From contig CANFOS010000003.1 of NCBI GenBank assembly GCA_947448735.1, positions 62,001 to 126,000 of the forward strand: a stretch of DNA of 64,000 nt. Reading direction: 5' to 3'. Source of the DNA: Comamonadaceae bacterium. GTDB lineage: Bacteria > Pseudomonadota > Gammaproteobacteria > Burkholderiales > Burkholderiaceae_C. The position numbers were made by a program, and so were the translations under genes. Below, one piece after another: positions 55,053 to 63,385 of this stretch. The notes beneath the pieces are model-generated. The model saw only the letters and a program-made list of their open reading frames with translations. It did not search any database and was not told the origin of the DNA. The first letter of the stretch is position 1. Each line of letters opens with the position of its first letter.

Positions 55053-57278
55053 ATGTGTCTAAATGTGAAAAACGCCTGCCCGCCTGCTTTTCCCCCTCGC
55101 CTGCTCGTCTTGCCGCTCCTGATGATCTGGCTGGCCGCGCTGGCACCGCTAGCCCATGCCCAGGCGGCACCGCGTATCGGGCTGGTCCTGGGTGGCGGGG
55201 GGGCGCGTGGTGCCGCCCACGTCGGGGTGCTGCAAAAACTGCAAGAGTTGCGTGTTCCGATTGATTGCGTGGCTGGCACCAGCATGGGCGGACTGGTGGC
55301 AGGCGCTTTCAGTTCAGGGCTGTCGCCCACCGACATGCAAGTGGCGCTGCGGCAAGCCGACTGGCGCGACATGTTCAAAGACGCCGCCAGCTATGCCGAT
55401 TTCACGCCGCGCCTCAAGGGGTTTTCGCAAAGCTATATCCCGGGTTCTGAAGCGGGCGTTAAAAACGGCTCGCTGCAGTTCCCGTCGGCCGTGCTCAGCG
55501 GCCAGAAAATCAAGTTCTTCATTGACCGGTTGATCCGCGCCGACCTGGCGCCTCAGCGCGTCGAAAGCCAGCAACTGCCGTTAGCCCTGCTCACCACCGA
55601 CATCGTCACAGGCCAGCGGCGTGCCTGGCGCAACGGGGACCTGGCGTCGCTGATGCGCGCGACCATGTCTGTGCCGGGGCTGATGTCCCCCGTCAAGTAC
55701 GAGGGCCTGAGCCTGGTCGATGGGGGCTTGGTGGACAACGTGCCGATTGCCGAGGTGACCGATCTGTGCCGGCCCGATGTGGTGATTGCCATCAACGTCG
55801 GTTCGCCGCTGCTCAAGGCCGAGGACATCGACGCCTCGCCACTGTCCGTGACGGCGCAGATGATCAATCTGCTGACCGAACAAAATGTCACCAAGTCGCT
55901 GAGCCTGCTGCGGCCGGGCATCGACATTTATATCCAGCCCGATCTGGACGGCATCACGGCTGCTGACTTCGAGCGCAGCGACGACACCATCGCACGCGGT
56001 TATGCAGCGGCCTCCCGGGCGCAAAACCAGTTGCAAAGCCTGGCGCTGAGTGCGTCTGATTACGCCGTCTGGCTGCGCCGGATGGCGCGCAGCGATGTCC
56101 CGCAGTTGACGCTGGACGCCGTCGAGACGGTGGGGCTGGATGCCGAGCGGACCCGCTCGTTTGCCGCCAAAATGCGCAATAAAGCTGGCGCGCCGCTGGA
56201 CGCGAAGGCACTGGAAGAAGACTTGCTGTACGCCTACAGCGAAGGCCGTTACAGCAACCTCGGCTACCAATTGGTACGCAGCGAGGACAAAAACATTCTT
56301 CGGCTTTACCCGACCGAAAAAGCCTGGGGCCCAGACTTTTTGCGCATTGGCCTGAACTTCGCTTGGGGATCGCGTGACGATGCGCGCTACAACGTCCGCC
56401 TGGCCTACCAGATGACGCAACTCAACCGCAGCGGCGGCGAGTTGCTGCTCACCGGGCAGCTGGGCGCGGACAACCTTATGGGCGCCAGCTGGTACCAGCC
56501 GCTGGAGGCCGAGCGCCCCTTGTTTACCGAAACCACTGCGCTGCTGGGCGCCCAATCGGTGGACCTGTACCAAAACGGCCGGGCGCAAGCGCGCCTGAAA
56601 ACCGTATTCACCGAAATCAACACCGGCCTGGGTCTGAACCTGGGCCGACACGGCGTACTCAAGTCCGGGCTCTTGCTGCGCAACCAGAATGCCAGCACCA
56701 GCATCGGCAGCGACAGCCTGCTGCCCGCAGAGCGTTCCAGCAATACCCGCGCCTGGTTTGCTGTGGCCGACCTGGACCGGTTTAACAGCCCCTACTTTCC
56801 GACCGAAGGCTGGCGCGCCCGCCTGATGCAAACCCGGGCCAGCGACTACGGCAAGCTGGACGGCAGCTACAGTCAGGCGCTGGGTTTCGGCACTTATGTG
56901 CTCACCGGCCGGGTGGCCTTCACAAAGGCCAGCAAGGGGCAGTTGCCAATCAGCGATGCCGCCGTGCTGGGCGGCGTCAACAACCTCTCGGGGCTGGCCT
57001 TCAAGCAGTTGCTGGGCTCGGATATGCGCTACCTGGGTTTGCGCAGCGAAAAAATCATCAGCCAGATGCCGCTGGGCCTGCGCGGTGACTTGCGCATCGG
57101 CTTGTCGCTGGAAGGCGGCACCATGCGACAGCGCTACTCAGAAACGCAAGGCAGCGGGCTGGTCCGCTCGACCAGCGTCTACCTGGGCGGCGAGACGGTG
57201 CTGGGCCCGGTTTACCTGGGTCTGGCCAAGGCCAGCGGCAACGCTGCGCGCATTTTCCTTTTTATAGGGAACCCTTGA
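55053..57278 (+). CDS. Patatin-like phospholipase with C-terminal outer-membrane barrel (type Vd, PlpD-like)
   Basis: A 741-residue exported protein. After a signal peptide (ending LAHAQAAPRIG) lies a patatin domain with oxyanion loop GGGGARGAAHVG, nucleophile motif VAGTSMGGLVAG and catalytic Asp in LVDGGLVDNVPI. A POTRA-like linker (residues about 340-410) leads to a C-terminal surface-antigen/BamA-type barrel with FPTEGWRARLMQTRAS and a final beta strand. This is the layout of PlpD of Pseudomonas aeruginosa, a type Vd secreted lipase. A pgi tail remnant lies upstream and the intact pgi lies 25 bp downstream, so the gene sits in a recombination site. Confidence 0.92.
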   Translation: MCLNVKNACPPAFPPRLLVLPLLMIWLAALAPLAHAQAAPRIGLVLGGGGARGAAHVGVLQKLQELRVPIDCVAGTSMGGLVAGAFSSGLSPTDMQVALRQADWRDMFKDAASYADFTPRLKGFSQSYIPGSEAGVKNGSLQFPSAVLSGQKIKFFIDRLIRADLAPQRVESQQLPLALLTTDIVTGQRRAWRNGDLASLMRATMSVPGLMSPVKYEGLSLVDGGLVDNVPIAEVTDLCRPDVVIAINVGSPLLKAEDIDASPLSVTAQMINLLTEQNVTKSLSLLRPGIDIYIQPDLDGITAADFERSDDTIARGYAAASRAQNQLQSLALSASDYAVWLRRMARSDVPQLTLDAVETVGLDAERTRSFAAKMRNKAGAPLDAKALEEDLLYAYSEGRYSNLGYQLVRSEDKNILRLYPTEKAWGPDFLRIGLNFAWGSRDDARYNVRLAYQMTQLNRSGGELLLTGQLGADNLMGASWYQPLEAERPLFTETTALLGAQSVDLYQNGRAQARLKTVFTEINTGLGLNLGRHGVLKSGLLLRNQNASTSIGSDSLLPAERSSNTRAWFAVADLDRFNSPYFPTEGWRARLMQTRASDYGKLDGSYSQALGFGTYVLTGRVAFTKASKGQLPISDAAVLGGVNNLSGLAFKQLLGSDMRYLGLRSEKIISQMPLGLRGDLRIGLSLEGGTMRQRYSETQGSGLVRSTSVYLGGETVLGPVYLGLAKASGNAARIFLFIGNP

Positions 57279-57303
57279 GCAGGGCCTGTCACTGACCAGC
57301 CCT

Positions 57304-58872
57304 TCAGGTTTTCAGCCGCGCCAGCAAACCAGCGGTCGATGGGTCCAGGCCGCTGGCATCGCCGCTGTGCAAGCGTGATTCGATGTCTTTGGCCAGCACT
57401 TTGCCGAGCTCGACCCCCCACTGGTCAAAGCTGTTGATGCCCCAGATGGCCCCACTGACAAAGACCCGGTGTTCTTGCAGCGCCAGCAGCGCGCCCAGGC
57501 TGGCGGGTGTGAGTTCATCCAGCAGCAACACCGTGCTGGGCCGGTTGCCAGGGAAGTGCCGGTGACCGCCGTTGTCCGTTTTTCCCACCATCAACGCCTG
57601 AGCTTGTGCCAGCATATTGGCCAGCAGTTTGCTGTTGTGGCCCGGCAAAGGGTGGCTTGCATTTTTAACAGCGATAAATTCAACCGGAATGACCGACGTG
57701 CCCTGATGCAGCATTTGAAAGTAGGCGTGTTGACCGTTGGTGCCCGGCTCGCCCCACAGGGCCGGTGCGGTGTCGTAAGGTAAAGCGTGGCCCTGGGTGT
57801 CCACCCGTTTGCCATTGCTTTCCATTTCAAGCTGCTGCAAATACGCGGGCAGGCGGCGCAGCGCATGGCTGTAGGGGGCAATGCTGCGGTTGGTAAAGCC
57901 GTGAAAGTTGCGATACCAGACGTCCAGCAGGCCCAGGCGCACAGGCAAGTTTTGCTCCAGCGGCGCATGGCAAAAATGCTCGTCCATGGCGTGTGCACCA
58001 GCCAGCAATTCACGAAAAGCCTTGCCACCTATCGCTATGGCCAAGGGCAAACCGATCGCCGACCACAGCGAGTAGCGGCCGCCTACCCAGTCCCAAAAAC
58101 CAAAGGTGGTGGTGATGCCAAACGCGTTGGCGGCTGCGATGTTGGTCGTCAGTGCGGCGAAATGGCGGCTGATGTCTTGCCCGCCTTGCGCTTCAAACCA
58201 GGCTTTGGCAGATTGCGCGTTGAGCATCGTCTCCGCCGTGGTGAAGGTTTTTGAAGCGATCAAAAAGAGCGTGTTGTGCGGCTTGCACGCGGCCAGTACG
58301 TCCAGCAGCTGCTGACCGTCAACGTTGGAGACGAAATGAATCCGCTGGGGTTTGTCGGCAAACGCACGCAGTGCCAGCACCGCCATTTGCGGGCCCAGGT
58401 CTGAGCCGCCAATACCAATGTTGACGATGTTGGTGATGTGATCGTTGGCGCGAACCTGGCCGGCAAAAGCCAGCATGGCGTTCAAGGTCACCTCAACTTC
58501 AGCCTGCATATCTGCTATTTTATTGATAGCCGCATGCCTAGGAATATATTGGCCTGCAGGCGGATTTCGCAGTAAAAAGTGCATCACGGCACGGTTTTCT
58601 GTGCTGTTGACGACCTGCCCTGCAAACATGGCGGCGCGGTGTTGCTCCAGCCCGCACTGGCGTGCCAGGTCAAACAGCAGCGATTGTGTGGGAGCGTCCA
58701 CCAGGTTTTTGGACAGGTCGGCAAAAACGTGCGGCGCGTCCTGGCTGAAACGGGAAAACCGCTGCGGATCAGCTGCAAAGGCGGCGCGCACATCAAAGGA
58801 TTGACCGCTGGCCTCAAACGCGCTTGTCAGCTGCGCCCAGGCCGGGGTCTGGTCACACCGTGTACCCATCAC
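57304..58872 (-). CDS. pgi: Glucose-6-phosphate isomerase, with in-frame repeat insert
   Basis: A 522-residue enzyme interconverting glucose-6-P and fructose-6-P. Signature blocks [35 protein letters not shown] and [14 protein letters not shown] are intact, with active-site Lys near the end ([18 protein letters not shown]). Residues about 103-123 ([20 protein letters not shown]) are encoded by a family A repeat, between FLLRN and [10 protein letters not shown]. The surrounding region is a variable loop in Pgi. It overlaps tal by 4 bp (ATGA), so tal-pgi form an operon. Confidence 0.96.
   Translation of the reverse strand: MMGTRCDQTPAWAQLTSAFEASGQSFDVRAAFAADPQRFSRFSQDAPHVFADLSKNLVDAPTQSLLFDLARQCGLEQHRAAMFAGQVVNSTENRAVMHFLLRNPPAGQYIPRHAAINKIADMQAEVEVTLNAMLAFAGQVRANDHITNIVNIGIGGSDLGPQMAVLALRAFADKPQRIHFVSNVDGQQLLDVLAACKPHNTLFLIASKTFTTAETMLNAQSAKAWFEAQGGQDISRHFAALTTNIAAANAFGITTTFGFWDWVGGRYSLWSAIGLPLAIAIGGKAFRELLAGAHAMDEHFCHAPLEQNLPVRLGLLDVWYRNFHGFTNRSIAPYSHALRRLPAYLQQLEMESNGKRVDTQGHALPYDTAPALWGEPGTNGQHAYFQMLHQGTSVIPVEFIAVKNASHPLPGHNSKLLANMLAQAQALMVGKTDNGGHRHFPGNRPSTVLLLDELTPASLGALLALQEHRVFVSGAIWGINSFDQWGVELGKVLAKDIESRLHSGDASGLDPSTAGLLARLKT
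58507..58565 (+). repeat. Family A interspersed repeat, copy 8, in frame inside pgi
   Basis: Plus strand TATCTGCTATTTTATTGATA, then GCCGCATGCCTAGGAATATA and TTGGCCTGCAGGC. Arms and GGCCTGCAG box match copies 5 and 7. It is read through as coding sequence on the minus strand. Confidence 0.88.
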
Positions 58873-59816
58873 AGCGCCAGCATCAGTTGCTCAAGCTTGA
58901 TGGCGTCGGTGACAAAGCCGCGTATGCCCTCGGCCAGCTTTTCAGTGGCCATGGGGTCCTGGTTCAGTGCAAACCTGAAGCCGGCTTCGTCAAAATGAAC
59001 CGGCGGCAGATCAAGTGCTTTGGCCGCATCGGCATTCAAAGCTTGCTGCAAAGGCGCATCGGTGGCCGCCAGCTGCCCCAGCAGCTCAGGACTGATGGTC
59101 AGCAGGTCGCAGCCCGCCAGCGCCGTGATCTGGCCCATGTTGCGAAAGCTCGCGCCCATGATTTCGGTGGCGACCCCAAAGTGCTTGAAGTGCTGGTAAA
59201 TGTCGCGCACCGACTGCACACCGGGGTCGTTCACGCCCACGTTGTCAGCCTCTACCCAGGCGCTGCCGCAGGCTTTTTTGTGCCAGTCATAAATGCGGCC
59301 CACAAAAGGAGAAATCAGTTGCACCTTGGCTTGCCCGCAGGCCACGGCCTGACAAAAGGAAAATAAAAGCGTCAGGTTGGTGTGAATACCGCGCTGCTCC
59401 AGCCTTTGGGCCGCTTGTATGCCTTCCCAGGTGGCAGCGACCTTGATCAGCACGCGATCAATGTGCACCCCCTCGGCCTGGTACAGCTCGATGATGCGTT
59501 CACCGCGGGTGAAGGTCGCATTGGCGTCAAAGCTCAGGCGCGCATCGATCTCTGTCGACACGCGGCCGGGGATGACCTGCAAAATTTCGCAGCCAAAACG
59601 CACCAGCAGGCGATCCATGGTTTCATCCAGTTGCCGGCTTTTGAACTGGCTGACAACGCCGGCCATCAAGGGCTGATACGCGGGCTTTTGCACAGCTTTC
59701 AAAATCAGCGACGGGTTGGTGGTGGCGTCTTGCGGCTTAAACTGCGCAAGCTGCATGAAGTCGCCTGTGTCGGCCACGACAGTGGTGAATTGTTTGAGAG
59801 CTTCGAGCTGATTCAT
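58869..59816 (-). CDS. tal: Transaldolase
   Basis: A 315-residue class I aldolase of the pentose phosphate pathway, swapping three-carbon units between sugar phosphates. The Schiff-base lysine is in [20 protein letters not shown] near residue 132. Other family blocks are [29 protein letters not shown] and [17 protein letters not shown]. It is followed by pgi with a 4 bp overlap and is divergent from zwf, so three linked sugar-phosphate genes share one control region. Confidence 0.96.
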   Translation of the reverse strand: MNQLEALKQFTTVVADTGDFMQLAQFKPQDATTNPSLILKAVQKPAYQPLMAGVVSQFKSRQLDETMDRLLVRFGCEILQVIPGRVSTEIDARLSFDANATFTRGERIIELYQAEGVHIDRVLIKVAATWEGIQAAQRLEQRGIHTNLTLLFSFCQAVACGQAKVQLISPFVGRIYDWHKKACGSAWVEADNVGVNDPGVQSVRDIYQHFKHFGVATEIMGASFRNMGQITALAGCDLLTISPELLGQLAATDAPLQQALNADAAKALDLPPVHFDEAGFRFALNQDPMATEKLAEGIRGFVTDAIKLEQLMLAL

Positions 59817-59884
59817 GACACTTTAAGGTTCGTTTTCTGGTTACGATGATATCAACACGATGCGAAACTTCATGACCTCCATAG

Positions 59885-59965
59885 CCCACACGCTTGTCTC
59901 TTGGTGTACTGCACTGCCCCCCCGAGGGGGCAGTGCTTGCTTGGCGCGGCCCGTCGCTGCGCACG
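59885..59965 (-). repeat. Family B interspersed repeat, copy 3 (tal-zwf intergenic)
   Basis: Minus strand: GGGCCGCGCCAAGCAAGC, then ACTG, CCCCCTCGGGGGG, GCAGTGCAGTACACCAAG and GCGTGTGGG. Same block order as copies 1 and 2. It fills half of the divergent tal-zwf promoter region. Confidence 0.85.
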
Positions 59966-59985
59966 ACGTCACCCGGTGTTGAACG

Positions 59986-61452
59986 ATGAGTTTTGACCTG
60001 ATTTTGTTTGGCGGTACGGGCGATCTGGTGTGGCGCAAGCTCATGCCTGCATTGTTTCAGGCCTTTCGACACGGCTCGCTGCCTGAAGGCGGCCGGATTG
60101 TCGGCGTGGCGCGCGATGACTTGTCGGACGAAGCCTATCGTGCGCTCATCAAGTCACGCTTTGACCAGGTTGAACTGGCCAAACGCCCGACCGAAGAAGA
60201 GTTTGCGCGTTTTGCGGCGCTGCTGTTTTACCTGCGCATGGATTTGTCCAACGCCTCAGACTACCCACGGCTGGCCAGCACACTGCAAGAGCACGCTGCC
60301 GACACGGTGGTGATGTATCTGGCCACCGCGCCGGCGCTGTTCACCGTCTTTTGTGAGCAGATGGCGGCAGCTGGTTTGAAGCGGCCCAACATGCGGGTGG
60401 TGCTTGAAAAGCCACTCGGTCACAGCCTGGCATCAAACCGCGCCATCAATGCCAGCGTGCGACAGGTGTTTGATGAAAAGCAGATTTTCAGGATTGACCA
60501 CTACCTGGGCAAACCGTCGGTACAAAACCTGTTTGCGCTGCGTTTTGGCAACGCCCTGTTTGAACCGCTCTGGCGGCGCGAGAACATTGCCAATATTCAA
60601 ATCACCATTGCAGAAGACATTGGCATTGAAAAACGCGGTGCCTTTTATGACGACACCGGCGCGCTGCGCGACATGGTGCAAAACCACGCGCTGCAGCTGT
60701 TGTGCGCTGTGGCCATGGAGCCGCCCATCAACGCCCACGCCGATGCCATACGCGACGAAAAGCTCAAGGTGCTGCGCTCTTTGAAGCCGTGGACACCCGA
60801 GACGCTGCGCCAGCATGTGGTGCGCGGGCAGTACGGCGCGGGTAGCGTGGACGGCGCACCGGTCGTGGGCTACCGCCTTGAGGCCGGTGTTCGCGATGCA
60901 AGCCAGACCGAGACTTTTGTCGCGCTGCGCTGCGAGATTGCCAACTGGCGCTGGGCGGGCGTGCCGTTTTATATTCGCACGGGCAAACGGCTGGCCGGCC
61001 GCAGCGCTTATATTGAAGTCAACTTCAGGCCGGCGCCACATGCCATTTACAAGTCTCCAACAGGTGCAGGCAATCGGCTGGTGATTCACCTGCAGCCCAA
61101 AGACGGGCTGGAACTGCACCTGTTTGCCCAGGGTCAGCAAAACCGCATCAGCTCGCCCAGCTCGGACACCCCGTTATCGCCGGTGCAGCTGGATCTGGAC
61201 TTCGATAAACGCTTTGGCTCGGAACGGGTGGGCGCCTATGAGCGGCTGCTGCTGGACGTGATTGACGGGCGCTTGAACCTGTTTGTACGCAGCGACGAAC
61301 AGGAAGAGGCCTGGCGCTGGGTCGAGCCGATCATGCAAAGCTGGGTAGCCGATGCTGAAGGGCCACGGCCCTATGCAGCGGGGACTTGGGGGCCGAGTGC
61401 CAGCAGCGCCATGATTGCCAGAGACGGCTATTGCTGGACTGAGGAATGTTAG
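59986..61452 (+). CDS. zwf: Glucose-6-phosphate 1-dehydrogenase
   Basis: A 488-residue enzyme oxidising glucose-6-P to 6-phosphogluconolactone with NADP or NAD. The cofactor motif is LILFGGTGDLVWRKLMPALF at the N-terminus, and the substrate-binding catalytic motif is RIDHYLGKPSVQNL. The coenzyme region EKPLGHSLASN and the C-terminal HLQPKDGLELHLF are typical. Usually GDL(A/S)RRK appears at the first motif, so VWRKL is a small variation. It is followed directly by a decayed hexR gene. Confidence 0.96.
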   Translation: MSFDLILFGGTGDLVWRKLMPALFQAFRHGSLPEGGRIVGVARDDLSDEAYRALIKSRFDQVELAKRPTEEEFARFAALLFYLRMDLSNASDYPRLASTLQEHAADTVVMYLATAPALFTVFCEQMAAAGLKRPNMRVVLEKPLGHSLASNRAINASVRQVFDEKQIFRIDHYLGKPSVQNLFALRFGNALFEPLWRRENIANIQITIAEDIGIEKRGAFYDDTGALRDMVQNHALQLLCAVAMEPPINAHADAIRDEKLKVLRSLKPWTPETLRQHVVRGQYGAGSVDGAPVVGYRLEAGVRDASQTETFVALRCEIANWRWAGVPFYIRTGKRLAGRSAYIEVNFRPAPHAIYKSPTGAGNRLVIHLQPKDGLELHLFAQGQQNRISSPSSDTPLSPVQLDLDFDKRFGSERVGAYERLLLDVIDGRLNLFVRSDEQEEAWRWVEPIMQSWVADAEGPRPYAAGTWGPSASSAMIARDGYCWTEEC

Positions 61453-61504
61453 CCCCCACCTTCGTTCGCTTTGCGTAGTTTTCTGCACCTTGCAGGTCGC
61501 CGCT

Positions 61505-61943
61505 CGCCAGAGGCTTTGCAAACCGGTGCTGGCTGACCCGCGCGCGTTTGCCAACTTGCCGATTTCTGAGCTCGCCGACCGTGCCCATATCAGCCAACCC
61601 ACGGTGGCGGCTTTTTTGAAGTACCGCCACGACGCCTCCTCGATCGCCATTCAAAAAGCCACCGATGCGCTGGCGGCCACCTGCGACAGCGGCAACCAAA
61701 TTGAGTTTTTTGGCTTGGGCATTCAGGCATCTTGGCGCAAGACGCGCAGCACAAGTTTTTTCGCCTCGGTGTCAACACGGTTGCCTACAGCGCTACGACT
61801 GCTACAGCCCCGTGGTGTCACGCTTGCTGCGTTGGATGATCTTGGGTATTTTGGCCACCTGCCTGGCGCTGCGGATTGGCGGCAAATGACAGCCGCGGCT
61901 CTTGGAAATCAAAAACAATTTACGCAACAAGCGTTATGCGTGA
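61505..61943 (+). pseudogene. hexR: Decayed hexR (RpiR-family repressor)
   Basis: Pieces of HexR occur in order but broken. VLADPRAFANLPISELADRA and HISQPTV come from the helix-turn-helix domain. After a deletion of about 50 codons comes AAFLKYRHDASSIAIQKATD and ALAATCDSGNQIEFFGLG (start of the SIS domain). Then, in a shifted frame, come LAQDAQHKFFRLGVNTVAYS, a second gap, CYSPVVSRLLRWMILGILAT and, shifted again, QPRLLEIKNNLRNKRYA with its TGA at 61941. Two internal deletions plus at least two frameshifts exclude a working repressor. HexR normally binds 2-keto-3-deoxy-6-phosphogluconate and represses zwf and related genes. Confidence 0.9.
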
Positions 61944-61954
61944 CTGGGTCGACA

Positions 61955-62227
61955 TCACTGTTGGTAGACCTCGCGCCGGTTACCAATTTTGACGACCAAA
62001 ATGACCAACCTGTCGTCTTCAATGCTGCTGATCAATCGGTAATCCCCAACGCGGTACTTCCACAAACTGCCGAGCCTTGCTCCAGTCAGTGCTTCTCCAA
62101 TACTTCTGGGATTGTCGAGCTGAGCTACTCTATCAAACAGAAAACTTAAAATGCGCCGGGCTATTTGCGGATCCAGCTTGTCGAGCTCGCGCTCAGCGAC
62201 ACGATCGAGTTCAATGCTCCAAGCCAT
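61955..62227 (-). CDS. RelE/ParE-family toxin
   Basis: A 90-residue toxin of the RelE/ParE superfamily. The pattern AWSIELDRVAERELDKLDPQ, then GEALTGARLGSLWKYRVGDY and RLISSIEDDRLVILVVKIGN, RREVY is characteristic of the RelE type, whose members cut mRNA at the ribosome. The antitoxin gene upstream overlaps it by 17 bp. It ends 12 bp after the hexR remnant on the opposite strand. Confidence 0.92.
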   Translation of the reverse strand: MAWSIELDRVAERELDKLDPQIARRILSFLFDRVAQLDNPRSIGEALTGARLGSLWKYRVGDYRLISSIEDDRLVILVVKIGNRREVYQQ

Positions 62228-62438
62228 AGCGCTTCATCACAGTTTCTAGACTCACTGTTTCGCTTCGCCCAGACTTGATGTCGATGAGCCGGTGCTCAGC
62301 TAAATAAACGTCTTCCAGATCATCCAAGCCGTCAGTCACCAGCTCACGCAAGTAGTAAGCTTTGGTTCGCCCTGTTAACTGTGCAAGTCTGTCCAAGCGC
62401 TGCTCAATGGCCGGGTCAAGTCTGATGGAAGTTGCCAT
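62211..62438 (-). CDS. RelB-type ribbon-helix-helix antitoxin
   Basis: A 75-residue protein with an N-terminal ribbon-helix-helix DNA-binding fold (MATSIRLDPAIEQRLDRLAQ, then LTGRTKAYYLRELVTDGLDD) and a C-terminal toxin-binding tail. It should neutralise the downstream toxin and repress its own promoter. A GAGG ribosome-binding site and a perfect inverted repeat lie immediately upstream, fitting autoregulation. Confidence 0.92.
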   Translation of the reverse strand: MATSIRLDPAIEQRLDRLAQLTGRTKAYYLRELVTDGLDDLEDVYLAEHRLIDIKSGRSETVSLETVMKRYGLEH

Positions 62439-62456
62439 GTGTCACCTCTCGATAAA

Positions 62457-62484
62457 ATACAATGAATACAAGTAGTCATTGTAT
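62457..62484. promoter_or_regulatory. Inverted-repeat operator of the RelBE-type pair
   Basis: Perfect 9 bp arms ATACAATGA and TCATTGTAT separated by 10 bp, 19 bp upstream of the antitoxin ATG. The arms overlap the likely promoter and are spaced about two helical turns apart, suiting two RHH dimers. Confidence 0.75.
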
Positions 62485-62512
62485 CTAAATTAAAAAATTA
62501 ACGCACCTTTTG

Positions 62513-63301
62513 CTATGGTGGGGCCTGCGTTGTTTGAGTCAGCAGCTGCACCGGTCCATAAAAAGCGCGTGCCACGCTTTTGGTGTTGTCTGTGTCGGTC
62601 ATGATGGAAACGCTGGTCAATGCGCCAGGCTCTTCTCCAAACGCCTTGACGAAATCAGTGCGCACCGCACGCTCGTAGTCCATCCACCGGTTCAGCTTGC
62701 CAGGCCCCGACTCCAACGGGAGCTTGCGGATGCGGTCGGTGTGCGGATTCAAAATGACCTTGCCCGCCTCGCATTCGTTGCACCAGACATACATCAATGT
62801 CGCATAAGGCAGCGGCTCCCCAGTCAGCACCTGCGCCAGCTCGGACAGCATGGCGTTTTTGGCTGAAAATTTGCTTCTATCGCCCTCAAATGCCAACACC
62901 AAGCGGACGGGTGAATCGTCGAATTCGCGAATCGACATGTCAGCGTATTGAATCAGGTCGGGCAATTTCCACGAAAACTTGACGTTTCCCAAATCACCGG
63001 GCTCGACCCGCATCACCTGGCGCAACATGCTGGCTGACGACTGTGCGTGAGCAGCAATGGCAACGCGTTTTTCTTCCAGCACAAACTCAAATGTGGTCGG
63101 TCGCTTGCCGGGTAATTTGAAGTGCTCCCAAGACGCAGGTTTGCTGCCAGCACCAGCGGCCAAAACCCAGGGCGCGATGCGCGTGTTCAAGGCGTCCAAG
63201 GGTTCCACAGTGGCCGGGTTGCGCGATGCACAGGCGCACAGCGAGGCCAGACCCAAAACAAGACCCCAACGAACAGCCGATTGTAAAAATGAAGACATCA
63301 T
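62513..63301 (-). CDS. DUF3047 family lipoprotein
   Basis: A protein of about 262 residues of unknown function with the DUF3047 pattern: SWEHFKLPGKRPTTFEF, IREFDDSPVRLVLAFEGDRS, then LPYATLMYVWCNECEAGKVI and RAVRTDFVKAFGEEPGAL. The signal peptide ends in GLASLCACASRN, so lipidation at one of two Cys is likely. The frame is open to 63334, but an ATG at 63316 falls at the base of a terminator hairpin. ATG 63301 (or 63298) gives a normal signal peptide and is preferred. Confidence 0.82.
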   Translation of the reverse strand: MMSSFLQSAVRWGLVLGLASLCACASRNPATVEPLDALNTRIAPWVLAAGAGSKPASWEHFKLPGKRPTTFEFVLEEKRVAIAAHAQSSASMLRQVMRVEPGDLGNVKFSWKLPDLIQYADMSIREFDDSPVRLVLAFEGDRSKFSAKNAMLSELAQVLTGEPLPYATLMYVWCNECEAGKVILNPHTDRIRKLPLESGPGKLNRWMDYERAVRTDFVKAFGEEPGALTSVSIMTDTDNTKSVARAFYGPVQLLTQTTQAPP

Positions 63302-63316
63302 CGTGGTTTTAGGCAT

Positions 63317-63350
63317 AAAAAAGCCCCGCTGCAAGCAGCGGGGCTTTTGA
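63317..63350 (-). terminator. Rho-independent terminator of the porin gene
   Basis: Stem AAAAGCCCCGCTGC / GCAGCGGGGCTTTT with a short loop and T-run on the minus strand, about 36 bp after the porin stop and directly before the DUF3047 gene. Confidence 0.88.
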
Positions 63351-63385
63351 TTTCCGATTCAAGACTGGACTAGCCAGCCATTGAA

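Noticed and set aside
61415..62149. Continuous 244-codon plus-strand ORF after zwf as a real regulator gene.
   Set aside because: Only its first part matches HexR, with a deletion; it then leaves the HexR frame and runs antisense through the toxin gene.
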